Source: an uncultured Chitinophagaceae bacterium
GTDB taxonomy: Bacteria > Bacteroidota > Bacteroidia > Chitinophagales > Chitinophagaceae
Direction: 5' to 3'
Assembly: GCA_937907395.1 (NCBI GenBank)
Contig: CALCII010000014.1
Location: forward strand, 62,001 to 126,000
DNA length: 64,000 nucleotides
Shown here: positions 43,118 to 51,209 of the stretch, piece after piece
Layout: each line of letters opens with the position of its first letter
Numbering within the stretch: the stretch's first letter is position 1
Translations under genes and position numbers: made by a program
The notes under the pieces: generated by a model
The model's input: the letters and a program-made list of their open reading frames with translations, nothing else
Told to the model about the DNA's origin: nothing
Databases searched by the model: none

Positions 43118-43585
43118 TTATTTTCTTTTCTTAACCTGCAACTCCTCCCACTCCGTTGTTCCGTCTTTCTCCCTGGTAAAAATGAGTTGCTTTCCCTCAC
43201 CGATTACAATTTCGGCAGTGGTATAAATGAAATTGCTGTCGAGTAAATGACCGCCGATCGTTTTACCTGTACTGTCGCTCACACTCATGTGCAGGTGCGA
43301 TCCGTTGATACTTATTGTTCCTGTGAGACTTACAATTTCAAAATGGCCATTGGCTTTGGATCCGTTGGGTTGGTTGGCGAACCGCAAATGATATTGTGTA
43401 ATACTTCCGGCACAGGTCATGATCCATCCGGCTTCAATTTTATGTTCCTGAACATAGTTTTGAATTTCCTTCTTCAGGTCTTGTCCTGGTTTTAAACGGA
43501 TCGCATGAATTTTCAATTCCTCTTTTTGCATAGGTTTCTGATTTTGGCAGGAAATGAACAACAGAAGAAGAAACAGGTAACGCAT
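43118..43585 (-). CDS. PPC/DUF296 domain lipoprotein
   Basis: A 155-residue protein made of one PPC domain (plants and prokaryotes conserved, DUF296), of the type often annotated as DNA-binding. The domain spans about residues 25-148: IHAIRLKPGQDLKKEIQNYV, IEAGWIMTCAGSI, then the metal-binding-like GSHLHMSVSD and GGHLLDS. Unexpectedly, residues 1-13 form a lipoprotein signal (MRYLFLLLLFISC, Cys13), placing the domain in the envelope and arguing against DNA binding. It is followed at 2 nt by a small membrane protein gene. The exported setting suggests a metal or small-molecule role. Confidence 0.85.
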   Translation of the reverse strand: MRYLFLLLLFISCQNQKPMQKEELKIHAIRLKPGQDLKKEIQNYVQEHKIEAGWIMTCAGSITQYHLRFANQPNGSKANGHFEIVSLTGTISINGSHLHMSVSDSTGKTIGGHLLDSNFIYTTAEIVIGEGKQLIFTREKDGTTEWEELQVKKRK

Positions 43586-43598
43586 AAATTATAATTTC

Positions 43599-43627
43599 TC
43601 ACAGATAACACAGATGATCACAGAAAA
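43599..43627. repeat. Degenerate CACAGA-type repeat tract
   Basis: Three CACAGA units (CTCACAGATAACACAGATGA and a following ATCACAGAAAAG) between the PPC lipoprotein gene and the SDR gene; related in sequence to the tract at 42678-42703. Confidence 0.4.
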
Positions 43628-43645
43628 GAATCGATTCAATCAGAA

Positions 43646-44467
43646 TCAATCAACAAATAAATCCGTAAATAATTGTCCGCCCGGCACCACACTATAACCA
43701 CTCAGATCTGTGATTCCTTCAGCAGCAAACACCTGCTCATCCACAAATAAATTACCGGTGCAGGATGAAGCAGGTTTACTTAAAATGATATGCGCAGCAT
43801 CGGCCAGGATTTCCGGTGTGCGGCTCATCTTCGCCAATGCTTCACCGCCCAGCAGGTTGCGTACAGCAGCTGTATCAATTGTAGTACGAGGCCACAATGC
43901 ATTGGCCGCAATACCATCTTTTTTCAACTCTTCGGCCCAGCCTAAGGTCATCATGCTCATATTATACTTGGTAACGGTATAAGCAATATGACCTGCCAGC
44001 CATTTGGGTTTCAGGTTTACAGGAGGTGATAAAGTAAGTATATGCGGATTTTTTCCTTTGCGTAAGTGTGGGATACAGGCACGTGTCATAAAGAACGTAC
44101 CACGGACATTGATATCATGCATCAGATCAAAACGCTTCGGTTCTGTTTGCTCGGTTGGTGTTAAGTTGATGGCCGATGCATTGTTGATGAGAATATCAAT
44201 ACCGCCAAAAGCAGCAACAGTTTTTTCAACAGCAGCCTGTATCTGGTCTTCAAAGCGAATATCGAGCTGAATCGCCAATCCTTGTCCGCCTGCTGCCGTC
44301 ATTTCATCTGCAGCAGTAAAAATGGTACCGCCCAGTTTCGGATTTTCCTCCACACTTTTGGCAGCCACCACAACATTAGCACCTTCTTTTGCAAGTTTGA
44401 GTCCCATCGCTTTCCCGATTCCACGGGTAGCACCGGTAATAAACACTGTTTTTCCTTTGAATGACAT
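43646..44467 (-). CDS. Short-chain dehydrogenase/reductase
   Basis: A 273-residue NAD(P)-dependent oxidoreductase, resembling the hydroxysteroid dehydrogenase-like 2 (HSDL2) subgroup. The Rossmann glycine motif FITGATRGIGKAMG is at about 9-22, then NNASAINLTPTEQT (the NNAG-type motif with Ser). The catalytic Tyr and Lys are in AYTVTKYNMSMM, with a Ser in ILTLSPP just before. The late NALWPRTTIDTAA is typical of this subgroup. The substrate is likely a lipid or alcohol, but not determinable. Promoter-like AACCTTTG (44494-44501, 7 of 8 matches) lies 26 nt before the ATG. Confidence 0.9.
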   Translation of the reverse strand: MSFKGKTVFITGATRGIGKAMGLKLAKEGANVVVAAKSVEENPKLGGTIFTAADEMTAAGGQGLAIQLDIRFEDQIQAAVEKTVAAFGGIDILINNASAINLTPTEQTEPKRFDLMHDINVRGTFFMTRACIPHLRKGKNPHILTLSPPVNLKPKWLAGHIAYTVTKYNMSMMTLGWAEELKKDGIAANALWPRTTIDTAAVRNLLGGEALAKMSRTPEILADAAHIILSKPASSCTGNLFVDEQVFAAEGITDLSGYSVVPGGQLFTDLFVD

Positions 44468-44547
44468 AGCAATAATTTGAAAGAGGAAGATACCAAAGGT
44501 TCGGCAACTGAAATAAAGATTCTGTATTTTGTAGTCAAACCTTTGCC

Positions 44548-45705
44548 ATGCGATTCTCCGTCTTGTTTGCCGTCATATTTTTTGTTTTGCCTTTCTCTCT
44601 TCTGGCACAGGACCTGGTCAAACAAATGCAACGCCAGTTTATTTCGATACAAGATGGCGGAACCATTGAACTGCCCGAAGGAACATTTTCGCTCCCTTCC
44701 GGTTTATGGCTCGACGGAAAAAACAATATCACCATCAAAGGTGCAGGCAAAGACAAGACCATTCTCAACTTTGGTTCACAGATCAGCGGGGCAGAGGGAA
44801 TTAAGATTACAAACGGAAACAATATCACCATTCAGAACCTTACTGTACAGGACACGAAAGGAGATGCCATTAAAACACAGTTTGTAAACGGCATCCGTTT
44901 CCTTAACGTAAAAGCAGAATGGACCCGTGGCGCTCATTCTAAAAACGGAGGATATGGTTTGTATCCCGTACAATGTACAAATGTGGTAATTGATAGTTGT
45001 GAAGCTCGTGGCGCCAGCGATGCAGGTATTTATGTAGGACAGTCGAAATACATCGTTGTAAAAAATTCCAAAGCCTGGGAAAATGTCGCCGGCATAGAAA
45101 TTGAAAACTCATTGCATGCCGATGTGTTTGATAACGAAGCCACCAATAACACAGGAGGAATCCTCATATTTGATTTGCCCGACCTGGTGCAGAAAAAAGG
45201 CGGACATATTCGTGTGTTCCGGAATCATGTACATCATAACAATCACATCAACTTTGCACCCAAGGGAAATATCGTAGGTAAAGTCCCTCAAGGAACCGGT
45301 GTGATGATTCTTGCCACCAATCATGTGGAAGTGTACAGCAATGAAATCATCAACAATAAAACAGTAGGCACTGCCATTGTGAGTTATTATATTACTGAGA
45401 ATCCTATTAAAGACAGCACTTACTATCCTTATCCCACACAGATTGCAGTATATGAAAATATTTATGAACGGGCGCATACTAAAGCAACCATGAAAGGAAG
45501 AATGGGAAAGCTCTACCGGTTCAAGCTGAAGTTTGGTAAAAACGTACCGCATATTGTGTACGATGGAATTACGGATGCTAAACAGCCCGCACAGATCTGC
45601 ATCAGAGACAATAAAAATCAATCCTTTGCCAATATTGATGCAGAGAATAATTTTAAAAACATCAGCAGGGATGCCAGTAAGTACAACTGTGTTTTACAAC
45701 AATGA
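44548..45705 (+). CDS. Parallel beta-helix repeat protein, exported
   Basis: A 385-residue secreted protein with a right-handed parallel beta-helix of the pectate-lyase-like type (resembling TIGR03805). Signal peptide about 1-21 (ending LLAQ). Repeating rungs are visible at about 85-330: NNITIQNLTVQD, VNGIRFLNVKAEW, CTNVVIDSCEARGASDAGIYVGQ, SKYIVVKNSKAWENVAGIEIEN and HVEVYSNEIINN. It may bind or cleave a polysaccharide, but no catalytic set is identified. It is followed, 28 nt later, by a diheme cytochrome gene, a pairing known from other genomes. An AACCTTTG lies 2 nt before the ATG. Confidence 0.86.
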   Translation: MRFSVLFAVIFFVLPFSLLAQDLVKQMQRQFISIQDGGTIELPEGTFSLPSGLWLDGKNNITIKGAGKDKTILNFGSQISGAEGIKITNGNNITIQNLTVQDTKGDAIKTQFVNGIRFLNVKAEWTRGAHSKNGGYGLYPVQCTNVVIDSCEARGASDAGIYVGQSKYIVVKNSKAWENVAGIEIENSLHADVFDNEATNNTGGILIFDLPDLVQKKGGHIRVFRNHVHHNNHINFAPKGNIVGKVPQGTGVMILATNHVEVYSNEIINNKTVGTAIVSYYITENPIKDSTYYPYPTQIAVYENIYERAHTKATMKGRMGKLYRFKLKFGKNVPHIVYDGITDAKQPAQICIRDNKNQSFANIDAENNFKNISRDASKYNCVLQQ

Positions 45706-45733
45706 CCTTTTTGAAACCCGGAACGAAGTAAAC

Positions 45734-46789
45734 ATGAAGAAGTCTGCCGTCATTTTATTATTCACCTCATTGATCCTTTTCTTTTCCTTTATCAGTAAAA
45801 AGAAGGATCCTTATTTTCAGTTTCACGATAATCTGAGCGACTATCATTTCTTTACCGGGGAAATGAAAAACTTATTACCGGCCGATGGTGTTGTGCCGTA
45901 TGGATTACACACCCCCTTGTTCAGTAATTATGCTGAAAAAGCAAGGTTCATCAAACTGCCTGTTGGAACCAAAGCAACTTATTCACAGGATTCCATTTTT
46001 GATTTGCCAAAAGGGACGGTTCTGATCAAAAACTTTTATTTCCCCAATGATTTCAGGGACGAAAGCAAAGGCCGCCGTATTATTGAAACAAGGATACTTG
46101 CACACCGTGAAAACGGGTGGGCTACTTATCAATACATATGGAATAAAGAACAAACAGAAGCGGTGTTTGAACCAATCGGTGATATTACAACAGTTGACTA
46201 CATCGATTCAAAAGGAAAAAAAGTTTCATTACAATATCTCATTCCCACACAGGCGCAATGTATGGGTTGCCATAAGCAGAACAACGGATTGCAACCAATT
46301 GGTATTGCAGCACGGCATCTCAATGGCCATTATGTTTATACAAGCGGAAAACAAAATCAATTGCAATACTGGCAACAGCATGGGATGATTGATCTGCCAT
46401 CTGCCACTATTGCATCAAATGCAATATGGAACGATGAACACAGTGGTACACTGGATCAACGTGCCAGAGCTTACCTTGATATTAATTGCGGACATTGCCA
46501 CAATCCCAATGGTCCGGGAAGCAGCAGCGGTTTATTTCTCAATATGCAGGAAACAAATTCTGTAAGACTTGGTATTTACAAAACGCCGGTGGCAGCAGGA
46601 AGAGCAACTGGTAATTTTTCTTTCGATATTCATCCGGGTAAGCCTGATAAATCCATCCTGCTCTATCGCATGAAATCAACTGATCCCGGAATTGCCATGC
46701 CTGAAGTGGGACGGGAAGTTGTGCACAAAGAAGGTGTGGCACTGATCAGCAAATGGATTGCAGAAATGGGAAAAACGAACAGAAACTGA
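45734..46789 (+). CDS. Diheme c-type cytochrome (SO2930/HNE_0200-like)
   Basis: A 351-residue exported protein with two CxxCH heme-attachment sites: CMGCH at residues 176-180 and CGHCH at 252-256. A single N-terminal hydrophobic segment (about 4-20) serves as signal or anchor. The body resembles TIGR03806 (KGTVLIKNFYFPND, RIIETRILAHRENGWATYQYIWN, PTQAQCMGCHKQN, PDKSILLYRMKSTDPGIAMPEVG). An in-frame extension upstream into the beta-helix gene is rejected: ATG 45734 gives the signal-like N-terminus. Families like this typically neighbour beta-helix proteins, as here. It presumably carries electrons in the periplasm, but the partner is unknown. Confidence 0.88.
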   Translation: MKKSAVILLFTSLILFFSFISKKKDPYFQFHDNLSDYHFFTGEMKNLLPADGVVPYGLHTPLFSNYAEKARFIKLPVGTKATYSQDSIFDLPKGTVLIKNFYFPNDFRDESKGRRIIETRILAHRENGWATYQYIWNKEQTEAVFEPIGDITTVDYIDSKGKKVSLQYLIPTQAQCMGCHKQNNGLQPIGIAARHLNGHYVYTSGKQNQLQYWQQHGMIDLPSATIASNAIWNDEHSGTLDQRARAYLDINCGHCHNPNGPGSSSGLFLNMQETNSVRLGIYKTPVAAGRATGNFSFDIHPGKPDKSILLYRMKSTDPGIAMPEVGREVVHKEGVALISKWIAEMGKTNRN

Positions 46790-46794
46790 TGCAT

Positions 46795-46838
46795 AAAAAA
46801 AACGGATGATATTTTACATGTAATGAAAACATCATCCG
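46795..46838 (-). terminator. Terminator of aldo/keto reductase gene
   Basis: Inverted repeat CGGATGAT (46803-46810) with ATCATCCG (46831-46838), extending to 13 pairs with one mismatch. On the minus strand it is followed by eight U (A-run 46795-46802). It may also slow transcripts from the diheme gene. Confidence 0.78.
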
Positions 46839-46863
46839 CCTTCTATCACTGATATAATTCATT

Positions 46864-47853
46864 CTACCACTCAGGCAACTTCGGCTTTGTGCCAAAAATT
46901 TCATCAATCTGATTCATTACTTCATCTGTAAGCTTAGGTACTACCTCTAATGCTTTCAGGTTTTCGAACAGTTGCTCTTTTTTAGTAGCACCTAATATAG
47001 CTGTAGATACATTTGGATTTTTAATACACCAGGCAATACTTAAAGAAGCCATGCTGGCACCCAGTTCATCGGCCACTTTTTTATAGGCTCTTACCTTATT
47101 GATTTTTTCATCGGCCAGTGTTTTGTCTTTCAACCATTCAAACCCTGAAATGGAAAGACGTGCTCCTTCCGGAATACCATCGTTGTATTTGCCGGTAAGC
47201 AATCCGCTGGCAAGCGGGCTCCAGATGGTGGTTCCCAATCCCACATTCTTAAACACTTCGAGATACTCATTCTCCATCTTATTACGATTGAAGAGATTGT
47301 ATTCGGGTTGTTCCATAACGGGGCCGATCAAACGATATGCCTGTGCCACCCGATGTGCTTCCATGATTTCCACACCGCTCCATTCGCTGGTTCCCCAGTA
47401 CAGAATTTTTCCCTGTTGAATAAGATGGTTCATTGTCCACACCACTTCTTCAATAGGTACATTTTTATCGGGACGGTGGCAGAAATACAAATCCAGGTAG
47501 TTCACCTGCAGGCGTTGCAATGCTTCGTGACAGGCTTCCACCAGGTGTTTACGGCTGAGGCCCGTTTGGTTGGGTTTGTTTTCTTTCCCTCTCCAGCCAA
47601 AATAAGCCTTGCTGCTCACCACATAGCTGGTGCGGTCCCAGTTCTTCTTCTTCAAAACACGGCCCATCATTTCTTCACTTTTGCCCAATGCATACACTTC
47701 TGCATTATCGAAGAAGTTGATTCCATTGTCGTATGCAATGCCCATAAGTTCATCTGCAATGCTGTCGTCGATCTGCTTTTGAAACGTAACCCAGCTGCCA
47801 AAAGAGAGAACGCTCAGTTGCAAACCTGTTCTGCCAAGTCTTCTGTATTCCAT
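46864..47853 (-). CDS. Aldo/keto reductase
   Basis: A 329-residue NADPH-dependent oxidoreductase of the AKR superfamily, most like the Kv-beta/YghZ group. The catalytic tetrad is visible: Asp and Tyr in FFDNAEVYALGKSEE, Lys in VVSSKAYFGWRG, and His in DLYFCHRPDKNVPIEEVV. The N-terminal MEYRRLGRTGLQLSVLSFGSWVTF and the C-terminal NPNVSTAILGATKKEQLFENLKAL are typical. The substrate is likely a small aldehyde. Upstream lies a 92-bp gap with a 15-bp inverted repeat; a terminator follows the gene. Confidence 0.94.
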   Translation of the reverse strand: MEYRRLGRTGLQLSVLSFGSWVTFQKQIDDSIADELMGIAYDNGINFFDNAEVYALGKSEEMMGRVLKKKNWDRTSYVVSSKAYFGWRGKENKPNQTGLSRKHLVEACHEALQRLQVNYLDLYFCHRPDKNVPIEEVVWTMNHLIQQGKILYWGTSEWSGVEIMEAHRVAQAYRLIGPVMEQPEYNLFNRNKMENEYLEVFKNVGLGTTIWSPLASGLLTGKYNDGIPEGARLSISGFEWLKDKTLADEKINKVRAYKKVADELGASMASLSIAWCIKNPNVSTAILGATKKEQLFENLKALEVVPKLTDEVMNQIDEIFGTKPKLPEW

Positions 47854-47868
47854 ATGTAGAGTTTAATA

Positions 47869-47937
47869 GTTAACAAGTTGAAAGGTTGAATGGTTGACAA
47901 GTTGGTTCTGGATGAATTCACATTTCAACTTGTTAAC
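47869..47937. repeat. 15-bp inverted repeat with GTTGA repeats
   Basis: GTTAACAAGTTGAAA (47869-47883) and TTTCAACTTGTTAAC (47923-47937) are perfect reverse complements spaced by 39 nt. The interval also holds tandem GTTGA units (GGTTGAATGGTTGACAAGTT). It occupies most of the gap between lptC and the aldo/keto reductase gene. Confidence 0.8.
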
Positions 47938-47945
47938 CCGTCAAC

Positions 47946-48524
47946 TTAATTCCCGCCAAACTTAGAAGCGCCCACCAACAGCACTCCTTTTACAGTATCA
48001 ATGGTAAAGTTCCGGAGTTGTTCATCACTTTCAAAACCTTTGCCAAAGATGGTCTTGGTTTTTTGCCTTATCTCAACATCTGTTTTAGTGAAGAGTTTAT
48101 GTTGATTCTGGTCCCAGAAAAGTTCTTTTGATTTTAACGTATCGCCGTTAATGCGTATCACTACCACGCTATCCCTCAGTTCCACTTTGTTCTGTTGTTC
48201 ATTGTAGTATCCACGGCGGGCATCAAGGTAACTTTCCACACGCAGACTATCATCATAAAAATCAACATGCAATGAATTGGGAAATTCCACACGGGGAACG
48301 CTGTCGTAATAACGCAGCATATAGGGAGCGGTGAGTTTTGCTTTCACTTTTCCGCCGGTACTGAAAAAGCTTTCCACTCCTTTCACTTCATCCACACTCA
48401 GTTTGTTTTTCTGTAAGTCTTTAATGGTTTCAATATTATTCTCACAGGCATACAAAAAAAAGCAGCCTGCCAAACATGCTGCTTTCAATAAGTTAGTTGA
48501 ATTGATGATGAATTGATTAATCAT
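47946..48524 (-). CDS. lptC: LPS export periplasmic protein LptC
   Basis: A 192-residue lipoprotein-like envelope protein matching LptC, which relays lipopolysaccharide from the inner membrane Lpt ABC transporter towards LptA. The signal ends in FFLYAC (Cys at about 23-24) rather than the transmembrane anchor of E. coli LptC. The LptC/OstA beta-jellyroll is seen in SFFSTGGKVKAKLTAPYML, VDFYDDSLRVESYLDARRGYY, LRDSVVVIRINGDTLKSKELFWD and LFTKTDVEIRQKTKTIFGKGFESD. ATG at 48524 overlaps the stop of the upstream outer-membrane protein gene by 8 nt, consistent with coupled translation. Last gene of the envelope operon. Confidence 0.87.
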   Translation of the reverse strand: MINQFIINSTNLLKAACLAGCFFLYACENNIETIKDLQKNKLSVDEVKGVESFFSTGGKVKAKLTAPYMLRYYDSVPRVEFPNSLHVDFYDDSLRVESYLDARRGYYNEQQNKVELRDSVVVIRINGDTLKSKELFWDQNQHKLFTKTDVEIRQKTKTIFGKGFESDEQLRNFTIDTVKGVLLVGASKFGGN

Positions 48525-49854
48525 ACTTCCGTTTAATAAACCAGATATCAGACAAAGAGAAACCAACTGTAAAGCGGAAATAATTTTCACGCAGGGTTTG
48601 CTCACGCTTTCCTCTCTGTCCGAATTCCAAAGCTACGTTCACCAGGTTGTTCTTGTTCACTTCTGCATAGGTATATTTCCGGATCGGAATACCGGCACCC
48701 AATGTAATACCAAATGAATTCATATTACCGGCAAAGGCATAAGGCTCTATTCCATAATGAAAACCAGCACGATATAATACATTATTCCAGAAATTCCCCT
48801 TTTTTCCGGTAACATCGGGTAAATACTGTGACCCGATATTCAACTGCCATGCATCCTGCAACAGATCTTTTCCTCCATAATAACGATACTGGCTCCATTT
48901 ATGAGTTACATAATCCATTGAAATATTCAATCGGCCTTTTCCTTCCCTGTCATACAAAAATCCAAAGCCATAATAAGAAGGATAATCAATAGTGCCCTTA
49001 ATATTTTTTATATCAGATACAGAATCCACTCTCACCAGGTTACCCAAACCATTTGCATCTACAAAGGTTTCCAGAAGTTCATCTCTTGAATTCTTTAATT
49101 TTCCCTGCATGCTTCCGTATGCACCCAACTGCAGTGTGCTTTTCTTGTTTATAGTAATGAGGTACTGCAGGCCCAATTCAAGAAATGCACCCCCAAAACT
49201 GTTCTTGATCATTTTTCTACCTGCCACATAGCGATCTGTTGCCGTATCGTTGAGGATGTACACATTTGTATTATAATCCTTGGAACCAAAGCGATAACCA
49301 AAATTCACACCAACAGAAAGTTTTTTAAACGCAACTGCTGTTCCTGCAAAAGCCTGGTAAGTACCACCTTCGCCCACATAATTGGTAATAGTGCTATCTC
49401 CGGCAGTGATTCTTCCGCCACTCACAATATTGTAACTCACTTTTGTAACGGGACGAAGACCAAACGCCAGCCCCCATTCTCTTTTCTGTTTTTCACCCTT
49501 TAACTGAAACCCGGCAGCCAGGTAAGGGATATAAGCATTGTTTGAAGTATAACGTTCGCCAGCTGTATTACGCAGCGTACGGCTATTGATATCCAAACCC
49601 AGATCCAGAATTGATCTTTGTGCACCAAAACGGCTATAAGATGCAGGGTTCACAAAATTGATTGTTTGAAAATCGCTATAGGCAGCTGCTGTATGACCCA
49701 TGCCACGGCTAACAATATTGGAAGATGGGTTAATATCTCCCAATCCATACCTGCTCCAGGGTGAATTATCCTGTGAAAAGGCGGGAATTGCCATTGTGAT
49801 TACTAGGGAAACCAAACCTAAAACACGACTACCGATTGAACTCGCTGATTGCAT
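48517..49854 (-). CDS. Outer-membrane beta-barrel protein
   Basis: A 445-residue predicted outer-membrane barrel with a signal peptide (about 1-27, ending PAFSQ). The start of the mature part DNSPWSRYGLGDINPSSNIVSRGMGHTAAA is a conserved Bacteroidota signature of FadL/PorV-like barrels. Alternating hydrophobic strands continue to FRFTVGFSLSDIWFIKR. It lies inside the coaX-lptC operon, overlapping coaX by 26 nt and lptC by 8 nt, an order seen in many Bacteroidota. Transport role unknown; a link with LPS or lipid handling is inferred from the neighbour lptC. Confidence 0.86.
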   Translation of the reverse strand: MQSASSIGSRVLGLVSLVITMAIPAFSQDNSPWSRYGLGDINPSSNIVSRGMGHTAAAYSDFQTINFVNPASYSRFGAQRSILDLGLDINSRTLRNTAGERYTSNNAYIPYLAAGFQLKGEKQKREWGLAFGLRPVTKVSYNIVSGGRITAGDSTITNYVGEGGTYQAFAGTAVAFKKLSVGVNFGYRFGSKDYNTNVYILNDTATDRYVAGRKMIKNSFGGAFLELGLQYLITINKKSTLQLGAYGSMQGKLKNSRDELLETFVDANGLGNLVRVDSVSDIKNIKGTIDYPSYYGFGFLYDREGKGRLNISMDYVTHKWSQYRYYGGKDLLQDAWQLNIGSQYLPDVTGKKGNFWNNVLYRAGFHYGIEPYAFAGNMNSFGITLGAGIPIRKYTYAEVNKNNLVNVALEFGQRGKREQTLRENYFRFTVGFSLSDIWFIKRKYD

Positions 49855-50554
49855 ACAGACCTTTAAAGATTAAATGAGGGTCTGCAAATATCTGCTTTTT
49901 GAGCAGAGGAGCAAAATGAAGCGTATTACCCCCGGTTAACAGCACGTTAAAGTTCCCGAACTTCTCCTCGTAGGCTTCAACAATTCCGTCGATTTCCTTA
50001 GCCATTCCCCAGGCTACTCCACTGAGCAGATTGGTCTTGGTATCATAGCCAATCAGGGGGAAATTCCACTCCATATTCACCAATGGCAACTTAGCGGTGA
50101 GGGCATGCATGCTCTTGAACCGCATTTCCAGTCCGGGTGAGATACTACCGCCCAAAAACTGGTGTTTCTGGTTAATAAAATTGTAGGTGATGCAGGTTCC
50201 CAACCCGATCGCCAGGTTATTTTTACCCGGAAACAGGTGTACGGCGGCGGCACATAATGCCAGCCTGTCGGCCCCGATGGTTTCGGGTTTTCCTACCGGT
50301 GTTGAAAAAGGAATCTTTGTTTCGTGCGACAGCTTATGAAAATGCGAATGACGTTTCATAACCTCTTCGGCTATCGGTTGGTGATTCACCACACTGGACA
50401 GAATGGTAAACTGAGGTTTTACCCGGAGCATCAGCTCTTCAATGGTTTCCCGGTTATCATCGGTAAGCACGACAATCTCCCGGATCTGATCCCCTTCAAA
50501 AACAGCTGCTTTTAAACGGGTGTTCCCAAAATCAAAACAGATGGTAACAGGCAT
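49829..50554 (-). CDS. coaX: Type III pantothenate kinase CoaX
   Basis: A 241-residue cytosolic kinase phosphorylating pantothenate, the first step of coenzyme A synthesis. The type III hallmarks are CFDFGNTRLKAAVFEG (phosphate loop with Asp), PETIGADRLALCAAAVH, GTCITYNFI and GGSISPGLEMRFKSMHALTAKLP. Being insensitive to CoA feedback is typical of this type (family knowledge). It lies 8 nt downstream of the LON-domain gene, and its 3' end overlaps the outer-membrane protein gene by 26 nt. Confidence 0.95.
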   Translation of the reverse strand: MPVTICFDFGNTRLKAAVFEGDQIREIVVLTDDNRETIEELMLRVKPQFTILSSVVNHQPIAEEVMKRHSHFHKLSHETKIPFSTPVGKPETIGADRLALCAAAVHLFPGKNNLAIGLGTCITYNFINQKHQFLGGSISPGLEMRFKSMHALTAKLPLVNMEWNFPLIGYDTKTNLLSGVAWGMAKEIDGIVEAYEEKFGNFNVLLTGGNTLHFAPLLKKQIFADPHLIFKGLYAISEFNR

Positions 50555-50562
50555 ATCGGTTG

Positions 50563-51204
50563 TTATAAGTCAAAGTTAAACGACTGCAGGTTCTTAAAGT
50601 GGCCATTGAGCCTTACTTTTTCTTTGAGATTCTCCATTTCCAGCAAAACGGCAATTGCTTTTTCCAAATGGCGGTTGAGGTATTCCTGCCGCTGGGCTTC
50701 ACGGAACAGTCCCAACACTTCATATTCTTCTGCCGGGTTGAGACCAATGTGGTGTGCCACATCAAATGACTTCAACTCTGCATCCGGCTTTTTAAAATCC
50801 TTGCTGATCTTGAGCAACAGGTGAAGCTGGCGGATCCGGCTCAACAGTTTTTCCATGGCTGCCCTGTTGCCATCAGCTGCATTATCCGGATAGGTAACAA
50901 TGGCGCCACTGTATAATTTTTCAGGAATATCTTTCACCACTTCTAACGTTCGAAACACTTTTACGCCCCTGGTTGCTATGTCCATAGTACCATCTTCGTA
51001 TGTTTTTTCAATGGAAGTAATTTCCACCACTGTGCCCAGCTCTTTCAACTCATTATCTATAACAGCAGGGATGCCAAACAGTTTCTTTTGTTCAAAACAT
51101 TCCGCAATGAGCTGTTTGTATCTCGATTCAAAGATGTGAAGGTTAAGCCTTCCGCCGGGATACACAATCAGCGAAAGCGGAAATATGGGAATAAAATTCG
51201 TCAT
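50563..51204 (-). CDS. LON peptidase substrate-binding domain protein
   Basis: A 213-residue cytosolic protein consisting only of the Lon N-terminal substrate-binding (LON) domain, without ATPase or protease parts. The start ITNFIPIFPLSLIVYPGGRLNLHIFESRYKQLIAECFEQ and the later GTVVEITSIEKTYEDGTMDIATRGVKVFRTL match the family. It may bind unfolded proteins or act in regulation. It starts 5 nt after the GT2 gene stop and 8 nt before coaX in the six-gene operon. Confidence 0.9.
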   Translation of the reverse strand: MTNFIPIFPLSLIVYPGGRLNLHIFESRYKQLIAECFEQKKLFGIPAVIDNELKELGTVVEITSIEKTYEDGTMDIATRGVKVFRTLEVVKDIPEKLYSGAIVTYPDNAADGNRAAMEKLLSRIRQLHLLLKISKDFKKPDAELKSFDVAHHIGLNPAEEYEVLGLFREAQRQEYLNRHLEKAIAVLLEMENLKEKVRLNGHFKNLQSFNFDL

Positions 51205-51209
51205 GACAA

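Noticed and set aside
42678..43627. CRISPR-like array suggested by CACAGAG units
   Set aside because: The units are short and degenerate with irregular spacing of about 8-12 bases, and there are no uniform spacers or cas genes.
45533..45733. Upstream in-frame extension of the diheme cytochrome overlapping the beta-helix gene
   Set aside because: It overlaps the coding end of the beta-helix gene by about 170 bases, and the ATG at 45734 starts a proper signal-type hydrophobic segment.
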